In this document: positions 1-5,211 of the stretch, piece after piece
Numbering within the stretch: the first letter of the stretch is position 1
Layout: each line of letters begins with the position of its first letter
Assembly (NCBI GenBank): GCA_937902115.1
Contig: CALGSR010000454.1
Location: 1-5,211, forward strand
DNA from: an uncultured Bacillus sp.
GTDB taxonomy: Bacteria; Bacillota; Bacilli; Bacillales; Cytobacillaceae
DNA length: 5,211 nucleotides
Direction: 5' to 3'
The notes under the pieces: generated by a model
The model's database searches: none
Seen by the model: the letters and a program-made list of their open reading frames with translations, nothing else
What the model was told of the DNA's origin: nothing
Made by a program: the position numbers and the translations under genes

Positions 1-143
1 TTTGTGCCAAAAATGGCCTGCCGGAAACATTTGTACAATGGAGCGGGCTCATCATAGGTACAGTCGTTATGATCGGGATCATGTCCTTTATCGACCTTTT
101 TATGTTTAAACTAACATGGAGGTTCATGAACAAAAGTGAATAA
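1..143 (+). CDS. C-terminal end of an unidentified integral membrane protein (5' end outside window)
   Basis: An open frame runs from base 3 to a TAA at 141-143 and gives 46 residues, beginning CAKNGLPETF and ending TWRFMNKSE. Residues of about 13-36 form one hydrophobic helix (WSGLIIGTVVMIGIMSFIDL and on), followed by a short basic tail. This is how many polytopic permeases end, including ABC-2 type permeases, but no diagnostic motif is present and I do not recognise the family. It is not the end of a YknV-like ABC exporter, the gene upstream of yknW in B. subtilis, because that protein ends in a cytoplasmic ATPase domain. The gene lies 45 nt upstream of yknW on the same strand with no evident terminator between them, so co-transcription is possible. 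That this is a real coding end is fairly likely, given the hydrophobic profile and position; its function is unknown. Confidence 0.6.
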   Translation, partial: CAKNGLPETFVQWSGLIIGTVVMIGIMSFIDLFMFKLTWRFMNKSE

Positions 144-173
144 CCCCATTTAATGTATTTCAAAATAGACAAC

Positions 174-182
174 AAGGAGAGG
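174..182 (+). promoter_or_regulatory. Ribosome binding site that fixes the yknW start
   Basis: AAGGAG at 174-179, extended by AGG, lies 9 nt before the ATG at 189. The in-frame ATG at 153 has no purine-rich sequence in front of it (it follows CCCCATTTA), so 189 is the better start. Confidence 0.8.
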
Positions 183-188
183 AATTCA

Positions 189-857
189 ATGAATACACAA
201 ACAATTTCAGAAGAAAAGAAGATACATAGTCGTCCATCCATATTCAAATTTATCTTTTCTCCATCACTTGAAATGGAAAAAATAAAGCAAAAACCAACAA
301 TCTGGATGCCGCTGTTAATCACGCTGTTACTGGGAGTAATAACAGTTGTCATCTCCTCTTTCATCCCAAATATTGTACGGATTCAAGAAGAGCAAGCGGC
401 TCAATATGGTATGGGCGTGGAAGGCGTACAAGTTTTTATGATGATCTATTCAGTGGTTACAATCCTTGTCACAGTGCCCATCGTTCTATTAATTAGTGGT
501 GCTATTATGTTAGGAATCTCGAAAATCTTTAAAGGGGAAGGAACCTTTAAAATTTACTTTAGTGTTTCGACTTTTCTTATGTTGCTTCTCACAATCGGTC
601 AACTTATTAATATTGTCATTGCTTACTTTGTCGACGGGCAGCCAAATTTCACAAGTGTAAATGGCATGTTAAATGCAACAGGCAGCTTAGGGGATTTGTT
701 TACTTACATTGAGATTTTTACCATTTGGACATGCGTTCTTACTGGTTTAGCCTTTCATAAGATTGGAAAGTTATCGAAAGGGATTTCGATTGTGCTTGGA
801 ATCTTGACATTTATTCTGGCTCTTATTATCGGCATGTTAACGGGAGGACTCTCATGA
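189..857 (+). CDS. yknW: YknW-like Yip1-family membrane protein of the YknWXYZ transporter
   Basis: The product is 222 residues from the ATG at 189, close to the roughly 230 residues of B. subtilis YknW. A polar N-terminus (1-36, with RPSIFKFIFSPSLEMEKIKQKP) is typical of bacterial Yip1-domain proteins. It is followed by about five hydrophobic helices, at roughly 40-60, 83-110, 123-148, 170-190 and 198-218, with an outward-facing polar loop between the first two (NIVRIQEEQAAQYG). The family has no catalytic residues. In B. subtilis YknW is a fourth component that interacts with YknXYZ and contributes to its assembly and to SdpC resistance. The last codons overlap yknX in an ATGA junction, so the genes are translationally coupled. 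An upstream in-frame ATG at 153 would add 12 residues but has no ribosome binding site. The family call rests on topology, length and gene order, and is strong because the next three genes match the same locus. Confidence 0.88.
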   Translation: MNTQTISEEKKIHSRPSIFKFIFSPSLEMEKIKQKPTIWMPLLITLLLGVITVVISSFIPNIVRIQEEQAAQYGMGVEGVQVFMMIYSVVTILVTVPIVLLISGAIMLGISKIFKGEGTFKIYFSVSTFLMLLLTIGQLINIVIAYFVDGQPNFTSVNGMLNATGSLGDLFTYIEIFTIWTCVLTGLAFHKIGKLSKGISIVLGILTFILALIIGMLTGGLS

Positions 858-1978
858 AAAAGGGTTGGATTATTGGAGGGATCACAGGAATAGTCGCGAT
901 CGCCGTATCTGTAAGTATATATATACAGGTTTCTGCAGATGGGCCAGCTGTGGAAATTGGGCAGGTGAAACAAGAGGAAATTGCTTCGAAGATTATGATC
1001 CCAGGTGCAGTGGAAATGGCAAATTCGCAAACGATCTATCCTCCTGTTGACCAAAGCGAACTGAAGGAGCTTCGTGTTGCTCAAGGCCAGGCCGTGAAAC
1101 AGGGAGATGTCCTAGCTGTCTACGAAAACGAGCAGCTTCAATTAGAATTGCAGCAAACTAAGTTAACGAAAGAATCGAATCAATTAAAAATCAATCAATT
1201 AAAAAGACAGGAAGACCAACTGAAGAAAAAAGAAACCGAATTAGCCAATACGGTTGGAAAAAAAGAAGCGGCTAAAGAGCTGGAGCCGGATTATGACCAG
1301 GTGCGTACAGAACAGAAAATTGCCAACCTGGATGTAAGACAAGTTCAATTACAAGAAGAGACATTGAATAAAAAAATCAATGATTTGCAGATTAAGAGTA
1401 AGATAGATGGAGTTATTTTAACTGTAAATGAAAAGGAAACGCCTGCTTCTGAACTAGGAGCAACAGAGCCGCTGCTGCAAATTGGCGATTTGAACAAGTT
1501 ACAGGCCACCGGCACGCTTTCCGAATATGACATGTTAAAGGTGCAGGAAGGGCAAACAGTCACCCTTCGTTCAGATGCGGTCCCTGATCAAAAATGGCAG
1601 GGAAAAGTGGTCAAAATCGCATCTGTGCCAAAGGAAGGCGGAGCAATGAATCAGATGGAAGTTCAAGCGGTACAATATCCAATCGTGATTGAGATTACGA
1701 GTGAAGCCGGTGTTCTAAAACCGGGATTTCAATTGTTCATGGATATTGAGACAGAAAGGAAAAAATCGCTTGTTGTACCGGCAGAAGCGATCATCAATGA
1801 AGGAGACAAGTCTTTTGTCTATACGGTTGAAAAAAATATCGCGAAAAAACAGGAAGTGAAGGTCGGAATCTCTGCAAACGGCAAAGTTGAAATTGTTACG
1901 GGATTGACGAAAGCCGATAAGTTCATCCTGAATCCATCCAATGATGTAAGAGACGGGATGGAAGTGGCTGTCAAATGA
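854..1978 (+). CDS. yknX: YknX-like membrane fusion protein (MacA/HlyD family) of the YknWXYZ transporter
   Basis: The product is 374 residues, against about 377 for B. subtilis YknX. A hydrophobic anchor spans about 5-26 after a Lys-Lys start, with no lipobox, so the protein is an N-terminally anchored extracytoplasmic adaptor. A first lipoyl half spans about 57-92 (VAQGQAVKQGDVLAVYEN). A charged helical hairpin rich in Gln, Lys and Glu spans about 93-180. The second lipoyl half is at about 180-212 (KSKIDGVILTV to LLQIGDL), then comes a beta-barrel to about 300 and a membrane-proximal domain to 374 (VVPAEAII, FVYTVE). In MacA-type pumps this protein forms a ring on the permease and couples substrate capture to ATPase cycling; a Gram-positive cell has no outer-membrane partner. 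GGGAGG at 842-847 lies 6 nt before the ATG, which overlaps the yknW stop by 4 nt. The identification is strong. Confidence 0.92.
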   Translation: MKKGWIIGGITGIVAIAVSVSIYIQVSADGPAVEIGQVKQEEIASKIMIPGAVEMANSQTIYPPVDQSELKELRVAQGQAVKQGDVLAVYENEQLQLELQQTKLTKESNQLKINQLKRQEDQLKKKETELANTVGKKEAAKELEPDYDQVRTEQKIANLDVRQVQLQEETLNKKINDLQIKSKIDGVILTVNEKETPASELGATEPLLQIGDLNKLQATGTLSEYDMLKVQEGQTVTLRSDAVPDQKWQGKVVKIASVPKEGGAMNQMEVQAVQYPIVIEITSEAGVLKPGFQLFMDIETERKKSLVVPAEAIINEGDKSFVYTVEKNIAKKQEVKVGISANGKVEIVTGLTKADKFILNPSNDVRDGMEVAVK

Positions 1979-2667
1979 TCCAAATCGAAGACTTGACAAA
2001 GGTATACAAGGTGGGGAAAGAGGACCTTCATGTCTTGAACAATGTCAATGTTCGGATTGAAGATGGGGAATTTGTCGCCATCATGGGACCCTCGGGTTCA
2101 GGGAAATCAACCCTAATGAACATTATCGGTTGTCTTGATCAGGCAACAAGAGGAAAATATCAGTTGGCAGGGGAAGATATCTCCTCCTATGATGATAATC
2201 AACTCTCAAAGGTACGAAACGCATCCATTGGTTTTGTCTTCCAACAATTTCAGCTGCTGCCCCGCTTGAGCGCTTTAAGAAATGTGGAATTGCCGATGAT
2301 CTATGCCGGGATCTCGAAAAAGGAGCGGCTGGTACGGGCAGAACAAGCCTTGCTAAAAGTAGGGCTTGGCGATCGGATGAATCATTTGCCAAATGAATTG
2401 TCAGGCGGACAAAAGCAGCGGGTGGCTATTGCCCGTTCGATTGTCAATGAGCCAAAATTAATTTTGGCTGATGAACCAACGGGGGCCTTGGATACGAAAA
2501 CCAGCGCAGCGATTATGGAGCTGTTTGGCCAATTGCATCATGAAGGAGCAACCATTGTCCTTGTCACGCATGAACCAGAAATTGCGGAATATGCAGAGCG
2601 GACGATTTTAGTCCGTGACGGTGTCATTGTCTCGGATGATCATCATGTAAGGAGGGCACAAGAGTAA
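1975..2667 (+). CDS. yknY: YknY-like ABC transporter ATPase (MacB/LolD type)
   Basis: The product is 230 residues, the same length as B. subtilis YknY, and is a complete nucleotide-binding domain. The Walker A motif GPSGSGKST is at 38-46, the Q-loop glutamine at 90, the signature LSGGQKQRV at 142-150, Walker B LILADEP at 162-168 with catalytic Glu167, the D-loop ALD at 171-173 and the H-loop His199. VFQQFQLLPRLSALRNVELP, just after the Q-loop, is typical of the MacB/LolD/FtsE-like subfamily. It would act as a cytoplasmic homodimer powering the YknZ dimer by a mechanotransmission cycle. Its ATG overlaps the yknX stop (ATGA). The upstream sequence has only a weak GGAAG-like site about 10 nt away, so translation probably depends on coupling to yknX. 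All catalytic residues are present and nothing suggests decay. Confidence 0.95.
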   Translation: MIQIEDLTKVYKVGKEDLHVLNNVNVRIEDGEFVAIMGPSGSGKSTLMNIIGCLDQATRGKYQLAGEDISSYDDNQLSKVRNASIGFVFQQFQLLPRLSALRNVELPMIYAGISKKERLVRAEQALLKVGLGDRMNHLPNELSGGQKQRVAIARSIVNEPKLILADEPTGALDTKTSAAIMELFGQLHHEGATIVLVTHEPEIAEYAERTILVRDGVIVSDDHHVRRAQE

Positions 2668-3863
2668 TGAGTTTTTATGAAAATTTCACCATGGCCCTTC
2701 AATCTTTAATGGCCCATCGCATGCGTTCTATCCTAACAATGTTGGGAATTATTATCGGGGTCGGTTCCGTTATCATTGTTGTTGCCATCGGACAGGGCGG
2801 GGAAGCGATGCTGAAGTCGGAAATCGTTGGTCCAGGCAATACAATCAATATGACGTATTCCCCTTCTGAAGAAGAGCAGAAATCGAACCCGAATGCCCGT
2901 TACGAGTCGCCTTTTTCCGAGCAGGATATTCAGGTGTTAGGGAAAATTCCTGGAGTAAAGCAAGTAGTCTCTTACAGCAGTGAATATTCCCCTGTCAAAT
3001 ATCGAGAGGAACAGACCGACAGTTCTGTAAATGGAATCAATGCAGCTTACATAGATGTCATGGGGCTAGAGGTCGAAAGCGGCCGCGGCTTTTCCGCAAC
3101 GGATTTTATTAGCGGGGCAAGGGTGGCTGTTATCAGTGCGAAAATGCAGGAAGAATTGTTCGATGGGGAATCCCCGATTGGAAAAACGATTCGCATTGGC
3201 CTGCAGCCGGTGGAAATTATCGGGGTTATGAAACCACCAACAGGCCTGCTCTCAGCATTTGGCATGATCGAAGCCTATATGCCGTATGCGACATGGAAAA
3301 CGGTGTTTAGTAAAAAAGATGTTACCGGAATCGCACTCCAAGTGGAGTCAGAAGAACAGATTAAGGCTGTTGGAGACCAAGCGATGCGGGAATTAAATAC
3401 CTTGCACAACACGGAGGAAGCCTACCAGGTGCAGAATATGGAGGAAATTGCTCAAGGGGTCGGGAAGGTTACAAGCATCATGACGGCTATTATTGGCAGT
3501 ATTGCGGGCATTTCCTTGGTCGTGGGCGGGATTGGTGTCATGAACATTATGCTCGTATCGGTGACGGAAAGAACCCGCGAAATCGGGATCCGTATCGCCT
3601 TAGGAGCAACGCAACGGCAAATCTTAATTCAATTTTTGATTGAAGCGATTACACTCACTTTAATTGGAGGAGTGATCGGCATCTTGTTCGGCTGGGGAGT
3701 CGCATCCATTATATCTCTAATTGCCAAACTGCCAACACTCATCTCTTGGCAAGTAGTCCTTGGCGGCGTTCTCTTCTCCATGGTCATCGGTGTCATCTTC
3801 GGCATCATGCCGGCCAATAGAGCCGCGAAACTGAACCCAATCGAATCACTACGTTACGAATAG
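2667..3863 (+). CDS. yknZ: YknZ-like MacB-type ABC transporter permease
   Basis: The product is 398 residues, against about 397 for B. subtilis YknZ, and has MacB/FtsX architecture. An N-terminal amphipathic stretch (ENFTMALQSLMAHRMRS) leads into TM1 at about 21-42. A large extracytoplasmic MacB core domain covers about 43-265. TM2 lies at about 268-295, TM3 at about 325-352 and TM4 at about 360-383. The conserved cytoplasmic coupling segment ERTREIGIRIALGATQRQIL is at 301-320, and the family C-terminal motif PANRAAKLNPIESLRYE closes the protein. Unlike E. coli MacB, the ATPase is a separate gene (yknY). In B. subtilis the YknWXYZ complex protects against the SdpC toxin; that this one does so is inferred. 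The start overlaps the yknY stop by 1 nt (TAATG), and a strong AAGGAGGG at 2649-2656 lies 10 nt upstream inside yknY, so this gene can also be initiated independently. A terminator follows about 45 nt after the stop. Confidence 0.94.
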   Translation: MSFYENFTMALQSLMAHRMRSILTMLGIIIGVGSVIIVVAIGQGGEAMLKSEIVGPGNTINMTYSPSEEEQKSNPNARYESPFSEQDIQVLGKIPGVKQVVSYSSEYSPVKYREEQTDSSVNGINAAYIDVMGLEVESGRGFSATDFISGARVAVISAKMQEELFDGESPIGKTIRIGLQPVEIIGVMKPPTGLLSAFGMIEAYMPYATWKTVFSKKDVTGIALQVESEEQIKAVGDQAMRELNTLHNTEEAYQVQNMEEIAQGVGKVTSIMTAIIGSIAGISLVVGGIGVMNIMLVSVTERTREIGIRIALGATQRQILIQFLIEAITLTLIGGVIGILFGWGVASIISLIAKLPTLISWQVVLGGVLFSMVIGVIFGIMPANRAAKLNPIESLRYE

Positions 3864-3869
3864 CAACAG

Positions 3870-3892
3870 GGGGAAGGTTCTTCTGTTTCCCC
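3870..3892 (+). other. Short GC hairpin just after yknZ
   Basis: GGGGAA at 3870-3875 pairs with TTCCCC at 3887-3892 across an 11-nt loop. No T-run follows, so it is not a complete intrinsic terminator. It could stabilise the 3' end of the ykn transcript or be chance. Confidence 0.35.
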
Positions 3893-3908
3893 GATATTTC
3901 CATTGCGG

Positions 3909-3943
3909 GCTCTGTGGAGAGAAATCTCTGCAGGGCTTTTTTT
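3909..3943 (+). terminator. Rho-independent terminator of the yknWXYZ operon
   Basis: GCTCTG at 3909-3914 pairs with CAGGGC at 3931-3936 (one G-U pair). An inner AGAG/CTCT stem at 3918-3921 and 3926-3929 closes a 4-nt AAAT loop, with a small asymmetric internal loop between the two stems. Seven T residues at 3937-3943 follow directly. The hairpin starts 45 nt after the yknZ stop, so it is placed to end that operon. Confidence 0.82.
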
Positions 3944-3965
3944 ACATGGCAAGAATAGGGATGAA

Positions 3966-4053
3966 GGGACAGGTAACTATTATGCACGAGATCACTCAAA
4001 AAAAGTGGCTGTCCCCATTAAAGTAATGCATGACTTCGCTGGGGACAGCCACT
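3966..4053. repeat. Cluster of GGGACAG cores, including a perfect 13-bp inverted repeat (possible REP-like element)
   Basis: The core GGGACAG occurs on the + strand at 3966-3972 and 4042-4048 and in inverted orientation at 4009-4015. The last two sit inside a perfect inverted repeat, AGTGGCTGTCCCC at 4004-4016 and GGGGACAGCCACT at 4041-4053. The first copy continues GTAACT where the third continues CCACT, so it looks like a decayed unit. Repeated hairpin units at a convergent gene junction are the usual form of REP-type dispersed elements. Whether this one recurs in the genome cannot be seen here. Part of it also serves as the minus-strand terminator. Confidence 0.4.
3998..4053 (-). terminator. 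Rho-independent terminator of the formate dehydrogenase operon
   Basis: Read on the minus strand, AGTGGCTGTCCCC (4053-4041) pairs perfectly over 13 bp with GGGGACAGCCACT (4016-4004) across a 24-nt loop. A T-run corresponding to the seven A residues at 3998-4004 follows directly, overlapping the stem by one base. It lies 15 nt after the gamma-subunit stop codon. The loop is long for a terminator but contains a small AAGT/ACTT inner stem. On the + strand no T-run follows, so it is directional. Confidence 0.85.
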
Positions 4054-4068
4054 AGAATTCATTCAAAC

Positions 4069-4728
4069 TCAAGATTCTTTATCGTTAAGCTCATCATACC
4101 ATCTGCCATGATGGGCTTTTGCATAGTCCTCGCTTACATCACCTTTAATCATTCCTCTAATGGAGGCACGAGAGTTCGGGTGTCCAATTGACAAATAGAT
4201 GTGGCCGATGACAACTGCGATGGCAAGGCCAAGGGCAATGTTATGAACCGGGTAGGCCCAGGAAATGATGCCTGCTGAAAAATATTGCGGAAACCACATC
4301 ACAATTCCTGAGCCCACTAACATTAACCAGCACATCATTTGCAGCAATGAATTGATTTTTTCTCCTCCGTTAAAGAAGTCTTGCTTTGGCACTTTTGCGT
4401 GACCAGTGAAAAGCTCCTTCGGGAAGGCCACAAGCATTTTAAAATCGCGGGAATGCCATGTAAAACACTGTTTTAGCCAAAAAGTAATGCTTTTGCGATC
4501 AAAAATAAGCTGATAAAACGGAATCAGGATAAAGATGACTGCCATAATCCGGTGAACAAGTCTTGCTCCAGCCGGACCGCCAAAAACAGGATACAGCCAA
4601 TTAAAAAACGCTGTATACATCGGTAGACCTGAAATGTATAGCATGAAAAAGGAAAAAACCATCGCCCAGTGAGCAATTCGAAAATGAATCGTGAATCGTT
4701 TCACATATTTTTTATTTGCATTACTCAT
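4069..4728 (-). CDS. Formate dehydrogenase gamma subunit, cytochrome b556 (FdnI/FdoI type)
   Basis: The product is 219 residues, against 217 for E. coli FdnI. It is the membrane subunit that takes electrons from the beta subunit through two b hemes and reduces menaquinone. Four helices are visible, at about 17-38, 54-77, 127-147 and 155-181. Candidate heme ligands are His20 (RIAHW), His59 (LVHR), His162 (PVHN) and His176 (GHIYLS). The spacings His20-His59 (39) and His162-His176 (14) equal those of the known FdnI ligands His18/57 and His155/169. NGGEKINSLLQ before the third helix and the C-terminal IKGDVSEDYAKAHHGRWYDEL are family features. The ATG at 4728 is chosen because AAGGGGGG lies 8 nt upstream. 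The ATG at 4734 is only 2 nt from that site, and a start at 4815 would lie deep inside the beta gene. The gene overlaps the beta subunit by 8 nt and is followed by a strong terminator. It is complete and looks functional. Symbols used in this family vary (fdnI, fdoI, fdhC), so none is assigned. Confidence 0.92.
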   Translation of the reverse strand: MSNANKKYVKRFTIHFRIAHWAMVFSFFMLYISGLPMYTAFFNWLYPVFGGPAGARLVHRIMAVIFILIPFYQLIFDRKSITFWLKQCFTWHSRDFKMLVAFPKELFTGHAKVPKQDFFNGGEKINSLLQMMCWLMLVGSGIVMWFPQYFSAGIISWAYPVHNIALGLAIAVVIGHIYLSIGHPNSRASIRGMIKGDVSEDYAKAHHGRWYDELNDKES

Positions 4729-5211
4729 GTTCATGGCCCCCCTTTTCAGAATCATTCTTTCGCAGAATCGTATTCGAAATAGCAGCCCCGATAACCGCCA
4801 TCGTTGTCGCCCCAAGCATCATCTTGCCAAGCGGTTGGGCGTAATCCTTCCAAACAATTTGAGAGAGCTTAGGCTGCGGATTTTCGGGCAGTCCGTATAC
4901 AGATGGCTTATCCGCTAATAAATACACCATTCCAACTCCATCGATTCCCTGCGGGTTGTAAATATTGGCATTTGGATAACGCTTTTTCACTATTTCTAAG
5001 CGTGCTTGAGCTTCCTTTAGCACTTTTTCTTTTTCATCATAAACAAGACAATCAGTATGACAAGCAGTGACACAGGCAGGTCTCAGACCCTGTTCTAGAC
5101 GGTTTGTGCAGAGGTCACATTTTTGTGCGCGGCGATACTTTTTCCCATTTTTATCTTGCAGATCAACCAGCTTAATAACCTCAAAATAACAGCCTTGAAC
5201 GCAATAGCCGC
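4721..5211 (-). CDS. Formate dehydrogenase beta subunit, 4Fe-4S ferredoxin type (FdnH/FdoH-like), N-terminus outside window
   Basis: The open frame runs from the window edge to a TAA at 4723-4721, giving 162 C-terminal residues. There is no start inside; the GTG at 5023 is an ordinary valine codon. The visible part begins GYCVQGC, the last two cysteines of a CxxCxxCxxxC cluster. It continues with KCDLCTNRLEQGLRPACVTAC at residues 30-50, a CxxC-x11-CxxxC cluster site typical of FdnH/DmsB-like subunits. PQGIDGVGMVYLL and SVYGLPENP are typical of the formate dehydrogenase branch. A hydrophobic helix at about 126-147 (GKMMLGATTMAVIGAAISN and on) is the C-terminal membrane anchor, followed by a charged tail ending GGHEHE. 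The subunit carries electrons from the molybdenum or tungsten catalytic subunit to the gamma hemes. The Pro normally after the last Cys of each motif is replaced (GCY, ACH), and an extra Cys54 is present. Other ferredoxin-type partners are possible in principle, but the adjacent gamma gene makes this call strong. Confidence 0.88.
   Translation of the reverse strand, partial: GYCVQGCYFEVIKLVDLQDKNGKKYRRAQKCDLCTNRLEQGLRPACVTACHTDCLVYDEKEKVLKEAQARLEIVKKRYPNANIYNPQGIDGVGMVYLLADKPSVYGLPENPQPKLSQIVWKDYAQPLGKMMLGATTMAVIGAAISNTILRKNDSEKGGHEHE
4737..4746 (-). promoter_or_regulatory. Ribosome binding site of the gamma subunit, inside the beta gene
   Basis: The minus-strand sequence AAAAGGGGGG spans 4746-4737, 8 nt before the ATG at 4728. 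It encodes the Lys-Gly-Gly of the beta subunit tail and decides between the two close ATGs in favour of the second one. Confidence 0.7.

Noticed and set aside
153..188. Longer yknW starting at the ATG at 153 (12 extra residues)
   Set aside because: No ribosome binding site precedes 153, whereas AAGGAG lies 9 nt before the ATG at 189, and the 222-residue form fits the YknW length and a usual Yip1 N-terminus.
100..188. Sigma-W promoter for yknWXYZ
   Set aside because: No TGAAAC-like element with a correctly spaced CGTA is present; the TGAAC at 127-131 is not followed by a matching -10 element.
755..1084. 109-codon open frame on the minus strand
   Set aside because: It lies antisense across the yknW/yknX junction, has low-complexity Cys/His/Arg-rich content and no family features; it is a shadow of the real genes.
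2123..2392. 89-codon minus-strand open frame
   Set aside because: Entirely antisense to the ATPase core of yknY; its content (many Arg, Ser, Pro) follows from the complementary codons.
3805..3999. 64-codon minus-strand open frame covering the intergenic hairpins
   Set aside because: It runs through the yknZ terminator and into the end of yknZ, has no convincing ribosome site and no recognisable protein character.
4729..4815. N-terminal extension of the gamma subunit (MGRQRWRLSG...)
   Set aside because: It lies wholly inside the beta-subunit gene, is not FdnI-like, and a good ribosome site marks the ATG at 4728.
4691..4918. 75-codon + strand open frame
   Set aside because: Antisense to the beta and gamma formate dehydrogenase genes, both of which have strong family features on the other strand.
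5021..5023. GTG as the start of a separate 100-residue protein
   Set aside because: The frame continues without a stop to the window edge and encodes two ferredoxin cysteine motifs upstream of this codon, so it is an internal valine of the beta subunit.
1..5211. CRISPR array, tRNA or rRNA gene, insertion sequence or transposase
   Set aside because: No regularly spaced repeats, cloverleaf-like sequence or transposase frame was seen; nearly all the window is accounted for by protein genes.

Overview
The window looks like chromosomal DNA of a Bacillaceae-type Firmicute. The evidence is strong AGGAGG-like ribosome binding sites, tightly overlapped genes, U-tract hairpin terminators, and a four-gene block that matches the Bacillus subtilis yknWXYZ locus in order and protein size. 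The species cannot be named from this sequence.

Left part (1-3863, + strand): the last 46 codons of an unrecognised membrane protein are followed after 45 nt by yknW (Yip1-family membrane protein), yknX (MacA-like membrane fusion protein), yknY (MacB-type ABC ATPase) and yknZ (MacB-type permease). Consecutive ykn genes overlap by 4, 4 and 1 nt, so they form one translationally coupled operon. In B. subtilis this set forms an unusual four-component transporter that protects the cell against the SdpC cannibalism toxin. The same role is likely here but is inferred from homology.

Middle (3864-4068): a convergent intergenic region of about 205 nt. It holds a small GC hairpin, a good rho-independent terminator for the ykn operon, and a perfect 13-bp inverted repeat with a T-run that ends the minus-strand operon. 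A third copy of the GGGACAG core lies nearby, so the region may derive from a REP-like dispersed repeat.

Right part (4069-5211, - strand): the last two subunits of a membrane-bound respiratory formate dehydrogenase (FdnGHI type). These are the C-terminal part of the iron-sulfur beta subunit, cut by the window edge, and the complete cytochrome b556 gamma subunit, overlapping by 8 nt. Electrons from formate would pass from a catalytic alpha subunit (presumably further right) through the beta clusters to the gamma hemes and then to menaquinone.

I see no RNA gene, CRISPR array, insertion sequence or other mobile element. Both systems belong to known families. The less ordinary points are the repeat structure at the convergent junction, the altered Cys-Pro motifs in the beta subunit, and the unidentified membrane gene ahead of yknW.
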